A stretch of DNA of 64,000 nt. It comes from Terasakiispira papahanaumokuakeensis (GTDB taxonomy: Bacteria > Pseudomonadota > Gammaproteobacteria > Pseudomonadales > Halomonadaceae). A program made the translations under genes and the position numbers. Positions 1-7,527 of the stretch are shown in pieces. Positions within the stretch are counted from its first letter, which is position 1. Each line of letters starts with the position of its first letter. Under the pieces are notes generated by a model. That model was not told where the DNA came from and did no database searches. It saw nothing but the letters and a program-made list of their open reading frames with translations. The stretch spans positions 2,615,955-2,679,954 of the forward strand of contig NZ_MDTQ01000001.1 of NCBI RefSeq assembly GCF_001709345.1, in the 5' to 3' direction.

Positions 1-19
1 CCATACAGCCAATCATTGG

Positions 20-49
20 TTGACAAGATTGTGCAATCCTTCGCATCAT
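20..49 (+). promoter_or_regulatory. Probable bioB promoter
   Basis: A perfect -35 hexamer TTGACA lies at 20-25, followed after 18 bp by CATCAT at 44-49, a 4/6 match to the -10 consensus. The predicted start of transcription falls inside the BirA-like inverted repeat just downstream, the arrangement expected for repression by biotin-loaded BirA. The -10 element is weak, so the call is tentative. Confidence 0.45.
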
Positions 50-51
50 CT

Positions 52-83
52 CTGTTAACTCCTTTTTACAACAAGGTTAACAA
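52..83. promoter_or_regulatory. BirA-like biotin operator
   Basis: CTGTTAAC at 52-59 and GTTAACAA at 76-83 form an inverted repeat with a 16-bp spacer, directly upstream of the bioB start at 94. BirA operators in many bacteria have the form TTGTTAAC-N14-16-GTTAACAA (TTGTAAACC/GGTTTACAA in enterics). The match is visible in the sequence; binding is inferred. It would place the whole bioBFHCD unit under biotin control. Confidence 0.7.
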
Positions 84-93
84 GGCTTATTTC

Positions 94-1185
94 ATGACCG
101 TAACGCTTCGCCATGACTGGACCCGTGATGATGTTGCCACCCTCTGGCAACAACCTTTTAATGACCTACTGTTCCAAGCACAGACCGTTCACCGTCAATG
201 CTTTGACCCCAATGCCGTCCAGGTATCGACGCTGATGTCGATTAAAACTGGGGCCTGCCCTGAAGACTGTAAATACTGCCCTCAATCCGGGCATTACAAC
301 ACAGGCTTAGACAAAGAAAAGTTACATGAAGTCAGCAAAGTGGTGAATCAGGCCAAAGCGGCACAACAGGCAGGGGCCTCAAGGTTTTGCATGGGCGCGG
401 CTTGGCGTAGCCCACGGGAGAAAGATCTGACCGTCGTGTTAGAGATGGTTCGACAGGTCAAAGCCCTAGGCATGGAAACCTGTATGACGCTGGGCATGCT
501 CGATGCCGGACAAGCCGAGCAACTAGCCGATGCGGGCCTCGATTACTACAACCACAACCTCGACACCTCGCCAGAGTATTACGGCGAGATCATCACCACA
601 CGAAGTTATAGCGATCGCATGGAAACGCTAGGCCATGTACGTGATGCCGGGATGAAAATCTGCTGCGGGGGCATTATGGGCATGGGCGAAGAAAACCGGG
701 ATCGCGCCGAACTGCTTCGCCAACTGGCGAATCTAGATCCCCACCCTGAATCGGTGCCCATCAATATGCTGGTCAAGGTACCGGGCACCCCGCTGGAAAA
801 TGTAGCGGATCTGGATCCTTTTGAGTTTATCCGTGCCATCGCCGTCGCCCGAATTCTTATGCCTCACAGTCATGTCCGCCTTTCGGCCGGTCGCGAGCAA
901 ATGAACGATGAAACCCAGGCATTAGCCTTTATGGCCGGTGCCAACTCCATCTTCTATGGCGACAAGCTACTGACCACGGAAAATCCCCAGGCCGATAAAG
1001 ATCGGCAACTATTTAAACGCCTGGGCTTGCACCCAGAGCAACACCAAGTGCCTGTGGATGACAGTGTCCGCGCTGGAGCACTGCGCGAGGCCATCGCCCA
1101 AGATAACAGCTTGTTCCATGATGCGACGTCTCAGCCTCATGCGTCTCAACAACGCGAAAGAAAGCCTTGTGGCCTGGTGGTCTAA
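94..1185 (+). CDS. bioB: Biotin synthase BioB
   Basis: Radical-SAM enzyme that inserts sulfur into dethiobiotin to form biotin, the last step of the pathway. The radical-SAM motif CxxxCxxC is C55, C59 and C62 ([10 protein letters not shown]). The later signature [13 protein letters not shown], with the conserved Asn-His-Asn and Asp residues of BioB, and the GGIMGMGE segment are intact. The start at 94 gives 363 aa, normal for the family, and begins just before conserved sequence; an upstream in-frame start at 16 would run through the operator and is unlikely. It is first in a tight operon, two bases ahead of bioF. Confidence 0.97.
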   Translation: MTVTLRHDWTRDDVATLWQQPFNDLLFQAQTVHRQCFDPNAVQVSTLMSIKTGACPEDCKYCPQSGHYNTGLDKEKLHEVSKVVNQAKAAQQAGASRFCMGAAWRSPREKDLTVVLEMVRQVKALGMETCMTLGMLDAGQAEQLADAGLDYYNHNLDTSPEYYGEIITTRSYSDRMETLGHVRDAGMKICCGGIMGMGEENRDRAELLRQLANLDPHPESVPINMLVKVPGTPLENVADLDPFEFIRAIAVARILMPHSHVRLSAGREQMNDETQALAFMAGANSIFYGDKLLTTENPQADKDRQLFKRLGLHPEQHQVPVDDSVRAGALREAIAQDNSLFHDATSQPHASQQRERKPCGLVV

Positions 1186-1187
1186 GT

Positions 1188-2432
1188 ATGACAGCATGCG
1201 CGCCACAGGCTTGGGATCAGCGTATGACAGAGCGTCTTGAGGCCAGGCGCGCGCAATCGGTCTACCGCCAACGGCATACGCTCAGCAGCGCACAAGGCCG
1301 TGAAGTGATCTATCAGGGCCAACCCTATTTGAACTTCGCCAGCAATGATTATCTCGGGCTGGCGGCTGACCCTCGACTGATGGAAGCTCAACGTCTGGCG
1401 GTCAAACAGTGGGGGGTAGGCGCAGGCAGTGCCCACTTAGTCTGCGGCCACCAGTCGCCCCATGAAGCACTGGAAGACGCCCTGGCGACACTCACTGGAC
1501 GTCCCGCCGCACTCTTATTTTCGACCGGTTATATGGCCAACTTAGGGGTCATTCAGGCGCTGACCCAACGCGGGGACGAGGTCATTCAAGATCGCCTGAA
1601 CCATGCCTCATTACTCGATGGCGCTCAGCTCTCAGGGGCTCGGCTCAAGCGATATCAGCATCAAGATATCGCCTCACTGAGCCAACATTTAAGCGCGCCC
1701 TGCAAGGGGTTAAAACTTGTGGTCAGCGACGGCGTTTTCAGTATGGACGGTGACTGTGCCGACATCCCCGCCCTAGCAAGCCAATGTCAGGCCCACCAAG
1801 CCCTACTGATGATTGATGATGCCCATGGCCTGGGCGTCTTAGGCCCACGTGGTGGCGGCCTCTGCCAAGACTACGGCCTGGATACTGTGCCGATATTAGT
1901 CGGTACACTCGGAAAAGCATTGGGCACCGCTGGCGCCTTTGTTGCGGGCAGTCATGCCTTAATTGATTACCTGACGAACTTTGCCCGAACGGCCATCTAC
2001 ACAACCGCTCAGCCTCCCGCCGTGGCCGCCACCACATTAAAAGCCATTGAACTGGTACAGCAAGAGCCCGAGCGACGCCAACATCTGAGGCAATTGATTC
2101 AGTACTTTCGGGAAGGGGCCCAAGCACTGGCATTACCGTTACTGAACAGTCAAACGCCTATTCAACCCCTTGCCCTCTCCTCTAGTGCACAAGCCTTAGA
2201 CTGGCAAGCTCAACTGGCCCAAGCCGGTCTTTGGGTTGGCGCCATTCGCCCTCCCACCGTGCCTTCGCCTCGACTGCGTATTACGCTGACAGCCGCCCAC
2301 CAAATAAGCGACATTGATCGACTGATCAACGCCTTGGCGCAATGTTTAAACAAGCAATGTTCAAACAGGCAAAGTGAAATCGAAGAAAGCGTTATCACTG
2401 AGCCACAAACACAGGCCACATCATCATGTTGA
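1188..2432 (+). CDS. bioF: 8-amino-7-oxononanoate synthase BioF
   Basis: PLP enzyme that condenses pimeloyl-ACP (or -CoA) with L-alanine to give 8-amino-7-oxononanoate, the first committed step of the biotin ring pathway. It is a class II aminotransferase-fold protein with the PLP lysine in TLGKALG (K243) and the DDAHGLGVLG segment that binds the cofactor. The ATG at 1188 lies two bases after the bioB stop, so translation is probably coupled; an in-frame start at 1167 would overlap bioB. The last residues (from about 390) are low-complexity and not conserved. The bioH start overlaps the end of this gene by 7 bp. Confidence 0.96.
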   Translation: MTACAPQAWDQRMTERLEARRAQSVYRQRHTLSSAQGREVIYQGQPYLNFASNDYLGLAADPRLMEAQRLAVKQWGVGAGSAHLVCGHQSPHEALEDALATLTGRPAALLFSTGYMANLGVIQALTQRGDEVIQDRLNHASLLDGAQLSGARLKRYQHQDIASLSQHLSAPCKGLKLVVSDGVFSMDGDCADIPALASQCQAHQALLMIDDAHGLGVLGPRGGGLCQDYGLDTVPILVGTLGKALGTAGAFVAGSHALIDYLTNFARTAIYTTAQPPAVAATTLKAIELVQQEPERRQHLRQLIQYFREGAQALALPLLNSQTPIQPLALSSSAQALDWQAQLAQAGLWVGAIRPPTVPSPRLRITLTAAHQISDIDRLINALAQCLNKQCSNRQSEIEESVITEPQTQATSSC

Positions 2433-3139
2433 GCTGGCAATTGATGTCAGGTTGGTCGATACCGGCCGTGGCCATGCAGCCGCTTGCCAATGCACTTCAA
2501 GCCCGGCACCCTCACGACTCAGTCGAATGTCTCGACTGGCCCGGTTATGGCGAGCAACCCTCACTGGAAAAGCCCACCGACTTAGCAGAGTTAGCGAACG
2601 TGATGGCCACTCGGTTAAAGCCTGACGCGATATGGCTGGGCTGGTCATTAGGTGGCTTATTATTAGGTGAACTGGTCAGCCGACTCGGGCCACCTAAAGG
2701 GCTGGTTTTACTGGGACAAAGCGGCCGCTTCACCGCCACTGAGGGGCATCCTGGCATTGCCCAAACAACGCTGACCTCGTTTACTCAGCGCTATCATGCC
2801 GAGCCCGACCGCACCTTAAAATATTTCCAGCACTGGCAAGCCAGTGGCGAAAGCGAACCACGCCTCGCGCAACAGCAATTAGCTCGATCCCTCGCCAAGG
2901 TCGCGCAGCCCGATGATCCCACTTTAAGGGCAGGTCTCGAACAATTGGCGACCCTGGACTGCCGAGCACTCCTGACGCAAGCGCCCTGCCCCGTTTGGCA
3001 ACTCTGCGGCGCTGATGACCCTTTGTGCCTTCATCGGCCAGCCACACGCCCTGGAGGACACTTAATGCATTGGGTCACCCCTGAAGTCGTCGTCGATTGG
3101 CTCGATGCACAGGTGCGACCACAGGTCGTGCCATTATGA
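2426..3139 (+). CDS. bioH: Pimeloyl-ACP methyl ester esterase BioH
   Basis: Alpha/beta hydrolase that removes the methyl group from pimeloyl-ACP methyl ester, releasing pimeloyl-ACP for BioF. The nucleophile elbow GWSLGG places the catalytic serine at S74; the acid is in GADDP (D197 or D198) and the histidine is probably H212 in PGGHLMH. Length (237 aa) is slightly below E. coli BioH (256 aa). It overlaps bioF by 7 bp and bioC by 4 bp (ATGA), consistent with a coupled operon. The pairing with BioC supports the role, since both act on the same methyl ester. Confidence 0.93.
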   Translation: MLSWQLMSGWSIPAVAMQPLANALQARHPHDSVECLDWPGYGEQPSLEKPTDLAELANVMATRLKPDAIWLGWSLGGLLLGELVSRLGPPKGLVLLGQSGRFTATEGHPGIAQTTLTSFTQRYHAEPDRTLKYFQHWQASGESEPRLAQQQLARSLAKVAQPDDPTLRAGLEQLATLDCRALLTQAPCPVWQLCGADDPLCLHRPATRPGGHLMHWVTPEVVVDWLDAQVRPQVVPL

Positions 3140-3969
3140 CGGGGTTAACATCAACGATGTCTCGCCCTGACACCCTTCTTCCAGCTCAATCCAAAGCACA
3201 AACACAGGTACAGCGTCGCTTCAGCCAAGCCGCTCCTCATTACCAGCAGCTGGCGCAGGTGCAACACCGCCTGGGCGAGCGCCTCTGGCAACACTGTCCC
3301 GAAGACGCGCAACGGATTCTCGATTTGGGGTGCGGCCCAGGCCACTGGAGTGCCCGCTTGTCTCAGCGCTATCCCCATGCCCACGTCACAGGGGTTGATC
3401 TCAGCCCAGGCATGCTAGCCGAAGCCAAACGCCAATGGCCAGCCGCACAATGGCCGCATTTACACTGGCAACAAGAGGATGCTCAACAACTGCCCACGCC
3501 CAGATCAGCTTATGACCTGATTTTTTCTAATCTGGCATTGCAATGGTGTTCAGACCTGGAAGCGCTCAGTGACAGCCTCGCGAGGGCTCTCGCGCCAAAT
3601 GGCCAAGCGTTGATCCATACGTTACTCCCAGGCACATTTAATGAAATTGAGCAGGTTTGGCAAGCTGCCGGACGCTCAAGCCCCGTCAGGCACTTTTTCG
3701 CCCCAGAGTCATGGCTTAACGCTCTCACTGACCGGGGATTCCAGGTCGAAATCGAGCCTTTCTGGTACACCCACACTTATCCAGAGATCAAAACCTTACT
3801 GCAATCTATTCGCGGTGTGGGGGCTCACACAGGCGATACCCGCGATCAGTCGATTACACCGACACAATGGCGAGCCATCCAACGGCATTATGAAGCGCTG
3901 CGCACGCCTGAGGGGCTACCGATCAGCTACCACCTGCTTTATCTCAAACTCAATAAACACGCGCCTTAG
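3136..3969 (+). CDS. bioC: Malonyl-ACP O-methyltransferase BioC
   Basis: SAM-dependent methyltransferase that caps malonyl-ACP as a methyl ester, priming fatty-acid synthesis to make the pimelate moiety. Motif I (ILDLGCGPGHWS) and the acidic residue ending strand 2 (TGVDLSPGML) are present, followed by the NLALQW segment typical of BioC. The start at 3136 uses an ATGA overlap with the bioH stop; M at 3157 is an alternative. The 277-aa product is somewhat longer than E. coli BioC (251 aa), mainly at the N-terminus. It is followed by a 130-bp gap holding a 14-bp repeat array before bioD. Confidence 0.93.
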   Translation: MTGLTSTMSRPDTLLPAQSKAQTQVQRRFSQAAPHYQQLAQVQHRLGERLWQHCPEDAQRILDLGCGPGHWSARLSQRYPHAHVTGVDLSPGMLAEAKRQWPAAQWPHLHWQQEDAQQLPTPRSAYDLIFSNLALQWCSDLEALSDSLARALAPNGQALIHTLLPGTFNEIEQVWQAAGRSSPVRHFFAPESWLNALTDRGFQVEIEPFWYTHTYPEIKTLLQSIRGVGAHTGDTRDQSITPTQWRAIQRHYEALRTPEGLPISYHLLYLKLNKHAP

Positions 3970-3977
3970 CAGGCAAA

Positions 3978-4061
3978 TTTAAAGAAAACATTGAAAGAAA
4001 CACATTTCAAAAGACACATTTAAAGAGACATATTTCAAAAGGCATATTTCAAAAGAACAAC
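3978..4061. repeat. Six tandem degenerate 14-bp repeats
   Basis: Six consecutive 14-mers fill most of the bioC-bioD gap: TTTAAAGAAAACAT, TGAAAGAAACACAT, TTCAAAAGACACAT, TTAAAGAGACATAT, TTCAAAAGGCATAT and TTCAAAAGAACAAC. The common pattern is TTCAAAAGRCAYAT. The array is A-rich on the + strand and ends about 38 bp before the bioD start. It is one of the clearest of the short arrays seen across the window. Confidence 0.9.
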
Positions 4062-4099
4062 GTTCTGCAGAATAAGCTAAAACTCTTGGATCAACTGAC

Positions 4100-4798
4100 A
4101 TGCACTCAATACCCCGCCAACTGTTGATTACCGGCACCGATACCGAAGTCGGCAAAACCTTTATCAGTAGCACCCTGCTCTACAAAGCCCGTCAATCGGG
4201 TGCCACCACAGCGGCCCTCAAGCCCATTGCCTCAGGTGCAGAAGAGACCGCAGAAGGGCTACGTAACGAGGATGCTCTGGCCTTGCAACGCCAATGCACG
4301 CCCGCGCTCCCCTACGCCCAGATCAACCCGGTGCTACTGGAACCCGCCATTGCGCCGCATATTGCAGCCGCTGAAAGTGGACGCCGCATCAGCGTTTCAC
4401 AATTAGCCGGGCTATGCCGGGGCGTTTTAATTCAACGGCGTGACTTCACCTTGATTGAAGGGGCTGGGGGGTGGCGTGTTCCTTTGAACGAGCGAGAAAC
4501 CCTTGCCGATCTAGCACGAGCACTGAACATCCCCGTCGTGTTAGTCGTCGGCCTGAAGCTGGGGTGCATCAACCATGCCTGCCTGACCGCGGAAGCCATT
4601 CTCAATGATGGATTGCCTCTCGTCGGCTGGGTCGGCAATGCCTGTGGTCCAACACCCATGGATCGCCTTGAAGATAACCTTCAGACCCTGCGCCAACGCC
4701 TTCCGGCGCCTTGTCTGGGGATCATGCCTTGGCAATCAGAACCGGACATTGAAAGCGCCGCAACACAATTAAAATGGCCAAGAGAATTGACTTCATAA
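4100..4798 (+). CDS. bioD: Dethiobiotin synthetase BioD
   Basis: ATP-dependent carboxylase that closes the ureido ring on 7,8-diaminononanoate to give dethiobiotin. The P-loop GTDTEVGKT is at residues 12-20, and the downstream segments LKPIASG and EGAGGWRVPLN are the usual diaminononanoate and Mg/phosphate-binding motifs. Length (232 aa) is typical. It is the last gene of the bio cluster, separated from bioC by 130 bp, so it may be read through from bioB or have its own promoter. The aminotransferase BioA that makes its substrate is not in this window. Confidence 0.95.
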   Translation: MHSIPRQLLITGTDTEVGKTFISSTLLYKARQSGATTAALKPIASGAEETAEGLRNEDALALQRQCTPALPYAQINPVLLEPAIAPHIAAAESGRRISVSQLAGLCRGVLIQRRDFTLIEGAGGWRVPLNERETLADLARALNIPVVLVVGLKLGCINHACLTAEAILNDGLPLVGWVGNACGPTPMDRLEDNLQTLRQRLPAPCLGIMPWQSEPDIESAATQLKWPRELTS

Positions 4799-4826
4799 AA
4801 AACCACGTTAGAATGCCTCTCCAGTC

Positions 4827-4910
4827 GCGGATGTGGTGGAATTGGTAGACACGCTAGATTTAGGTTCTAGTGCCCTTGGCGTGGGAGTTCGAGTCTCCCC
4901 ATCCGCACCA
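4827..4910 (+). tRNA. tRNA-Leu (anticodon UAG)
   Basis: Acceptor arm GCGGATG pairs with CATCCGC and the CCA end is encoded. The anticodon stem CTAGA/TCTAG encloses the loop TTTAGGT, so the anticodon is TAG at 4861-4863, reading CUN leucine codons. A long variable arm (class II tRNA) and the T-arm GGGAGTTCGAGTCTCCC are visible. It sits 28 bp after bioD on the same strand and is followed at once by a strong terminator. Confidence 0.97.
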
Positions 4911-4918
4911 AATTAAAA

Positions 4919-4949
4919 GCCCTGAACACTCTGTGTTCAGGGCTTTTTT
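4919..4949 (+). terminator. Rho-independent terminator after tRNA-Leu
   Basis: Perfect 11-bp stem GCCCTGAACAC/GTGTTCAGGGC with a 3-nt loop, followed by six T residues. It starts 9 nt after the tRNA and probably also ends transcription coming from bioD. Confidence 0.92.
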
Positions 4950-5042
4950 CATTGCACCAGGGTTCCCCCAAATCGCCACCCCGTGTACTCACGCACTTAT
5001 CCCCGATCAGTTTCAGAGCTCAAATATGATATTTGAGAGCCA

Positions 5043-5084
5043 TGATATTGAGGAATGTGTCGGGCATCACATTCCTCAATATCA
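5043..5084. repeat. Perfect 17-bp inverted repeat
   Basis: TGATATTGAGGAATGTG and its exact complement are separated by 8 nt (TCGGGCAT). No T-run follows on either strand, so it is not a standard terminator. A partial copy of the left arm (TATGATATTTGAGAG) lies just upstream near 5025, suggesting local duplication. It could be an operator, an RNA hairpin or a remnant of a mobile repeat. Confidence 0.8.
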
Positions 5085-5221
5085 CCTTGTGACACAATAA
5101 GCCTCAACACAATCACTGATCGCACTCAGATTCAAAGAACGCGATTAAGTGAGATTGAATTGAGAGGGTGTCTGCAGCTCAGCAGCGCCCAACCATCGCA
5201 GCAAATTGCGTTACAGCCGCT

Positions 5222-5320
5222 TGCTATCGTATCTGCACGTCGCCTACAGAACGTTTCGGTAGGGTTCCTTTTTTATACAGTCGTATTCGCCCCGCGCTGG
5301 GATCAGCCGGGGCTTTTTTT
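5222..5320 (+). ncRNA. Candidate small RNA ending in a strong terminator
   Basis: An extended -10 like element TGCTATCGT lies at 5222-5230. Downstream is a hairpin (CCTAC-A-GAA, loop, TTC-G-GTAGG; 5243-5263), a U-rich single-stranded segment TTCCTTTTTT, and a GC-rich terminator (5289-5320). A transcript from about 5237 would be near 85 nt, with the hairpin, U-rich patch and terminator layout common in Hfq-binding sRNAs. No good -35 element is present and I recognise no family, so this is a hypothesis resting mostly on the orphan terminator. Confidence 0.35.
5289..5320 (+). terminator. Orphan rho-independent terminator
   Basis: Stem GCCCCG-C-GCTG with loop GGAT and CAGC-CGGGGC, followed by seven T residues (5314-5320). 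It lies about 340 bp beyond the tRNA-Leu terminator with no protein gene between, so it must end some other transcript from the + strand. Confidence 0.88.
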
Positions 5321-5346
5321 ATACCCATCACGGTGTTGATACCTGT

Positions 5347-5382
5347 TGTATTAAAGCCTGTATTAAAGCCTGTCGCTTAAAG
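5347..5382. repeat. Short tandem 12-bp repeats
   Basis: TGTATTAAAGCC occurs twice in a row (5347-5358 and 5359-5370), followed by a degenerate copy TGTCGCTTAAAG and further TTAAAG-containing fragments up to about 5402. Confidence 0.75.
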
Positions 5383-5662
5383 TAAAGCGTGTTGTTAAAG
5401 CTGATGTTCTAGCGACTGAGCATTTGAAGTATCAAGATCACGTTCAGATTCACGATCTCGACAATCGGCCATGCCACGCAAAGAGGAAGTGAAACAAACT
5501 AAGAAGAGAGGTCTATTGGAATCAGATTAATTATTGGAGAATCTGAGGGGTCTTAAGATTTACTCAAGCCCCCTCAACTCAAGGCCAATCAAGCGTGTCA
5601 GCGCTACCGTTTAAGCCTCATAGGGTACTCAACACACTCCAACACTCAACATCGAATCAACC

Positions 5663-6136
5663 CTAAAGGGCCGCCAGGATAGTCTCGGCTTTAGAGTGTT
5701 CAAATGTTTTTGGAGGTTCAACATTCAAGACACTCACAACGCCATCATCAATGATCATGGCATAACGTTGGGAACGTGTGCCGCCAAAGGCACCTGTATC
5801 CATGTCTAACCCCAATGCCTGGGTAAAGCTGGCATCACCATCGCCCCACATGTGAATGGCTTCGGCATTTTGCGCCTTGCCCCAAGCGCCCATAACAAAG
5901 GCATCATTCACCGCCACGCAGACAATTTCATCAACACCTTTTGCCTTCAGTTGGTCAGCGAGCACAACGTAACCCGGCAAGTGAGCTTCTGAACAGGTCG
6001 GGGTGAAAGCCCCTGGCACAGCAAATACGACGACTTTTTTACCGGCTAGAAAAGCAGGAACATCAACAGGCTGAGGTTGCCCATCAACAAGGGTCATCAC
6101 GGTAGCATCAGGTATTGCATCGCCAACTTGTATCAT
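5663..6136 (-). CDS. Peroxiredoxin, Prx5/AhpE-like thioredoxin fold
   Basis: Thiol peroxidase of the Prx5 (hybrid/type II) group that reduces hydrogen peroxide and alkyl hydroperoxides, usually with glutathione/glutaredoxin or thioredoxin. The active site PGAFTPTCSEAHLPGY holds the peroxidatic cysteine at residue 48 and the conserved Pro, Thr and Glu. The RYAMIIDDGVV segment carries the active-site arginine. An ATG at 6136 is preferred because AGAGGTG precedes it at good spacing; the GTG at 6145 is part of that ribosome-binding site. Length is 157 aa, normal. It faces the ohr-ohrR genes on the same strand, making a peroxide-defence group. Confidence 0.93.
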   Translation of the reverse strand: MIQVGDAIPDATVMTLVDGQPQPVDVPAFLAGKKVVVFAVPGAFTPTCSEAHLPGYVVLADQLKAKGVDEIVCVAVNDAFVMGAWGKAQNAEAIHMWGDGDASFTQALGLDMDTGAFGGTRSQRYAMIIDDGVVSVLNVEPPKTFEHSKAETILAAL

Positions 6137-6263
6137 GTCTATCACCTCTTCTGTTGGCAGGAGGCATGCTCACCCCCTGCGCAATGATGCCATATGAAGG
6201 CAAATACCCTCGGGTATCAGCCGGGTGTGCAGAAACCTTCTCATCACACACCGACGTTTCGCA

Positions 6264-6707
6264 TCACACGCTGACGTTTAAAGTCACGTCAATGTTGCCA
6301 CGCGTGGCATTCGAATAAGGACACACTTGGTGTGCCTTCTCAACCAACTCATTGGCTTGTGATTCGTCCATACCCGGTAACTGGATATTCAACGTCACTT
6401 CAATGCCAAAACCGCCTGGAATTTGACCAATCCCGACATCACCCACAATGGCAGTCGCTTCCGGCAGTTTCACTTTGTCTTGTGCCGCCACCGCTTTCAT
6501 CGCGCCAATAAAGCAAGCGGAATAACCTGCAGCAAAGAGCTGCTCAGGGTTGGTCCCATCACCACCAGCACCGCCAAGGGCCTGCGGTGTGGAGAGTTTC
6601 AGATCTAGCACCTTATCCGATGAAACGGCACGCCCATCACGGCCGCCCGTCACGGTTGCTTCAGCACGATACAACACTTTTTCAATCTTAGCTTTTTCGG
6701 TACTCAT
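6264..6707 (-). CDS. ohr: Organic hydroperoxide resistance protein Ohr
   Basis: OsmC/Ohr-family thiol peroxidase that detoxifies organic (fatty-acid) hydroperoxides, using lipoylated proteins as reductant in characterised members. The two catalytic cysteines are C65 ([10 protein letters not shown]) and C129 ([13 protein letters not shown]), and the catalytic arginine is in the N-terminal segment (GGRDGRA). Length is 147 aa, typical. A strong AGGAGG precedes the ATG. It lies downstream of ohrR on the same strand with a 242-bp gap that holds a probable OhrR operator, so it likely has its own peroxide-inducible promoter. Confidence 0.96.
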   Translation of the reverse strand: MSTEKAKIEKVLYRAEATVTGGRDGRAVSSDKVLDLKLSTPQALGGAGGDGTNPEQLFAAGYSACFIGAMKAVAAQDKVKLPEATAIVGDVGIGQIPGGFGIEVTLNIQLPGMDESQANELVEKAHQVCPYSNATRGNIDVTLNVSV

Positions 6708-6888
6708 GCGAACCTCCTACAAGGGCCCTATGAAAAAGAATCATCAAGTCTTTGATCATCCGCTATCTATCACGTTATGGCAGGTCGACCCGGTTTCAAG
6801 GGGACACCATTGAATCCCCCTCATTGATTGAAGGCGCCTTCATCCGGTGCAGTTAAAACCCGGTACAACCAAACTCAAAACAATAATA

Positions 6889-6903
6889 CACGATTAAATC
6901 GTG
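6889..6903. promoter_or_regulatory. Probable OhrR operator upstream of ohr
   Basis: CACGATTAAATCGTG is a perfect 7-bp inverted repeat around one central A, about 180 bp upstream of the ohr start and 47 bp after the ohrR stop. OhrR operators in other bacteria are AT-centred palindromes of this type (for example TACAATT-AATTGTA). A partial second element (CACGATATAAATATC) follows. A 16-bp stretch covering most of it (CGATTAAATCGTGCAC) recurs at 56509-56524. Confidence 0.6.
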
Positions 6904-6949
6904 CACGATATAAATATCACATCTAGAATCTTATGGCGATCCCGCAGGT

Positions 6950-7465
6950 TTAATCCTGCGACATCCGTTCAGGCGAGGCCAATGCAGCCTCAAGATCATG
7001 ACGAAGATGATCAAGAGACTGTTTCAAAGACAATAAAGCTTCTGGCGACATATCACTGGCACATAAAGCGGCTTTAGGCACATTAGCAGCACGCGACTTA
7101 AGTTGCTTGCCTGCATCCGTCAGCACAATATCCACTTGTCGCTCATCCTGCTGTGAACGTTGACGGATTAACCAACCCGCTTTTTCCATGCGTTTGAGTA
7201 AAGGCGTTAGGGTCGCCGAGCTCAACAATAGCGCCTCACCTAACTGCGATACTGATTGAGAGCCACGATCCCACAAAACCAACATCACTAAATACTGCGG
7301 ATAAGTCAGCTCTAATTCCTTAAGCAGTCGCCGGTAAAGTTTGCCAAAAGTCAGCTGAGCGGCATACAGCGAAAAACACAGCTGAGATTCGAGCTTCAGC
7401 AATACATCGTCCGAGCAAGGAAGTTGATCCACCGTCGCTGCTTTTGTTTCATTCGTTTCCATCAT
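6950..7465 (-). CDS. ohrR: OhrR-type MarR regulator (organic peroxide sensor)
   Basis: MarR-family winged-helix repressor. The N-terminal LESQLCFSLYAAQ segment is the OhrR signature and its cysteine (C30) matches the peroxide-sensing residue; C17 is a further cysteine nearby. The wHTH covers about residues 60-125 with the wing SQQDERQVDIVLT. Context next to ohr supports organic-peroxide control of that gene and probably itself. It is somewhat long (171 aa against about 150), because of the N- and C-terminal extensions. The start is ATGATG, so 7462 is an equal alternative. Confidence 0.92.
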   Translation of the reverse strand: MMETNETKAATVDQLPCSDDVLLKLESQLCFSLYAAQLTFGKLYRRLLKELELTYPQYLVMLVLWDRGSQSVSQLGEALLLSSATLTPLLKRMEKAGWLIRQRSQQDERQVDIVLTDAGKQLKSRAANVPKAALCASDMSPEALLSLKQSLDHLRHDLEAALASPERMSQD

Positions 7466-7527
7466 GATGCCAACTTAATATTGCCCATAATTCCAAGCCC
7501 ACCACACGATGCCATCATTGATGGGGA

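Larger units (their letters stand above)
4950..5662. other. Gene-free region with inverted repeat and candidate sRNA
   Basis: About 700 bp with no convincing protein gene. It holds a perfect 17-bp inverted repeat (5043-5084), a hairpin (5243-5263), a strong + strand terminator (5289-5320), a short 12-bp repeat array (5347-5382) and a weak GC stem at 5545-5575 near the 3' end of the peroxiredoxin gene. These elements are listed separately. The remainder shows no pattern I recognise. Confidence 0.6.

Noticed and set aside
1738..2133. Long open frame antisense to bioF
   Set aside because: It lies wholly within a well conserved gene on the other strand and its translation shows no domain.
3978..4061. 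CRISPR array
   Set aside because: Units are contiguous, degenerate and without spacers; the same holds for the other repeat arrays, and no cas genes are present.
4827..5662. tRNA-Leu as a genomic-island attachment site
   Set aside because: No copy of the tRNA 3' end, integrase or mobility gene was found in the window, and the genes that follow are ordinary chromosomal genes.
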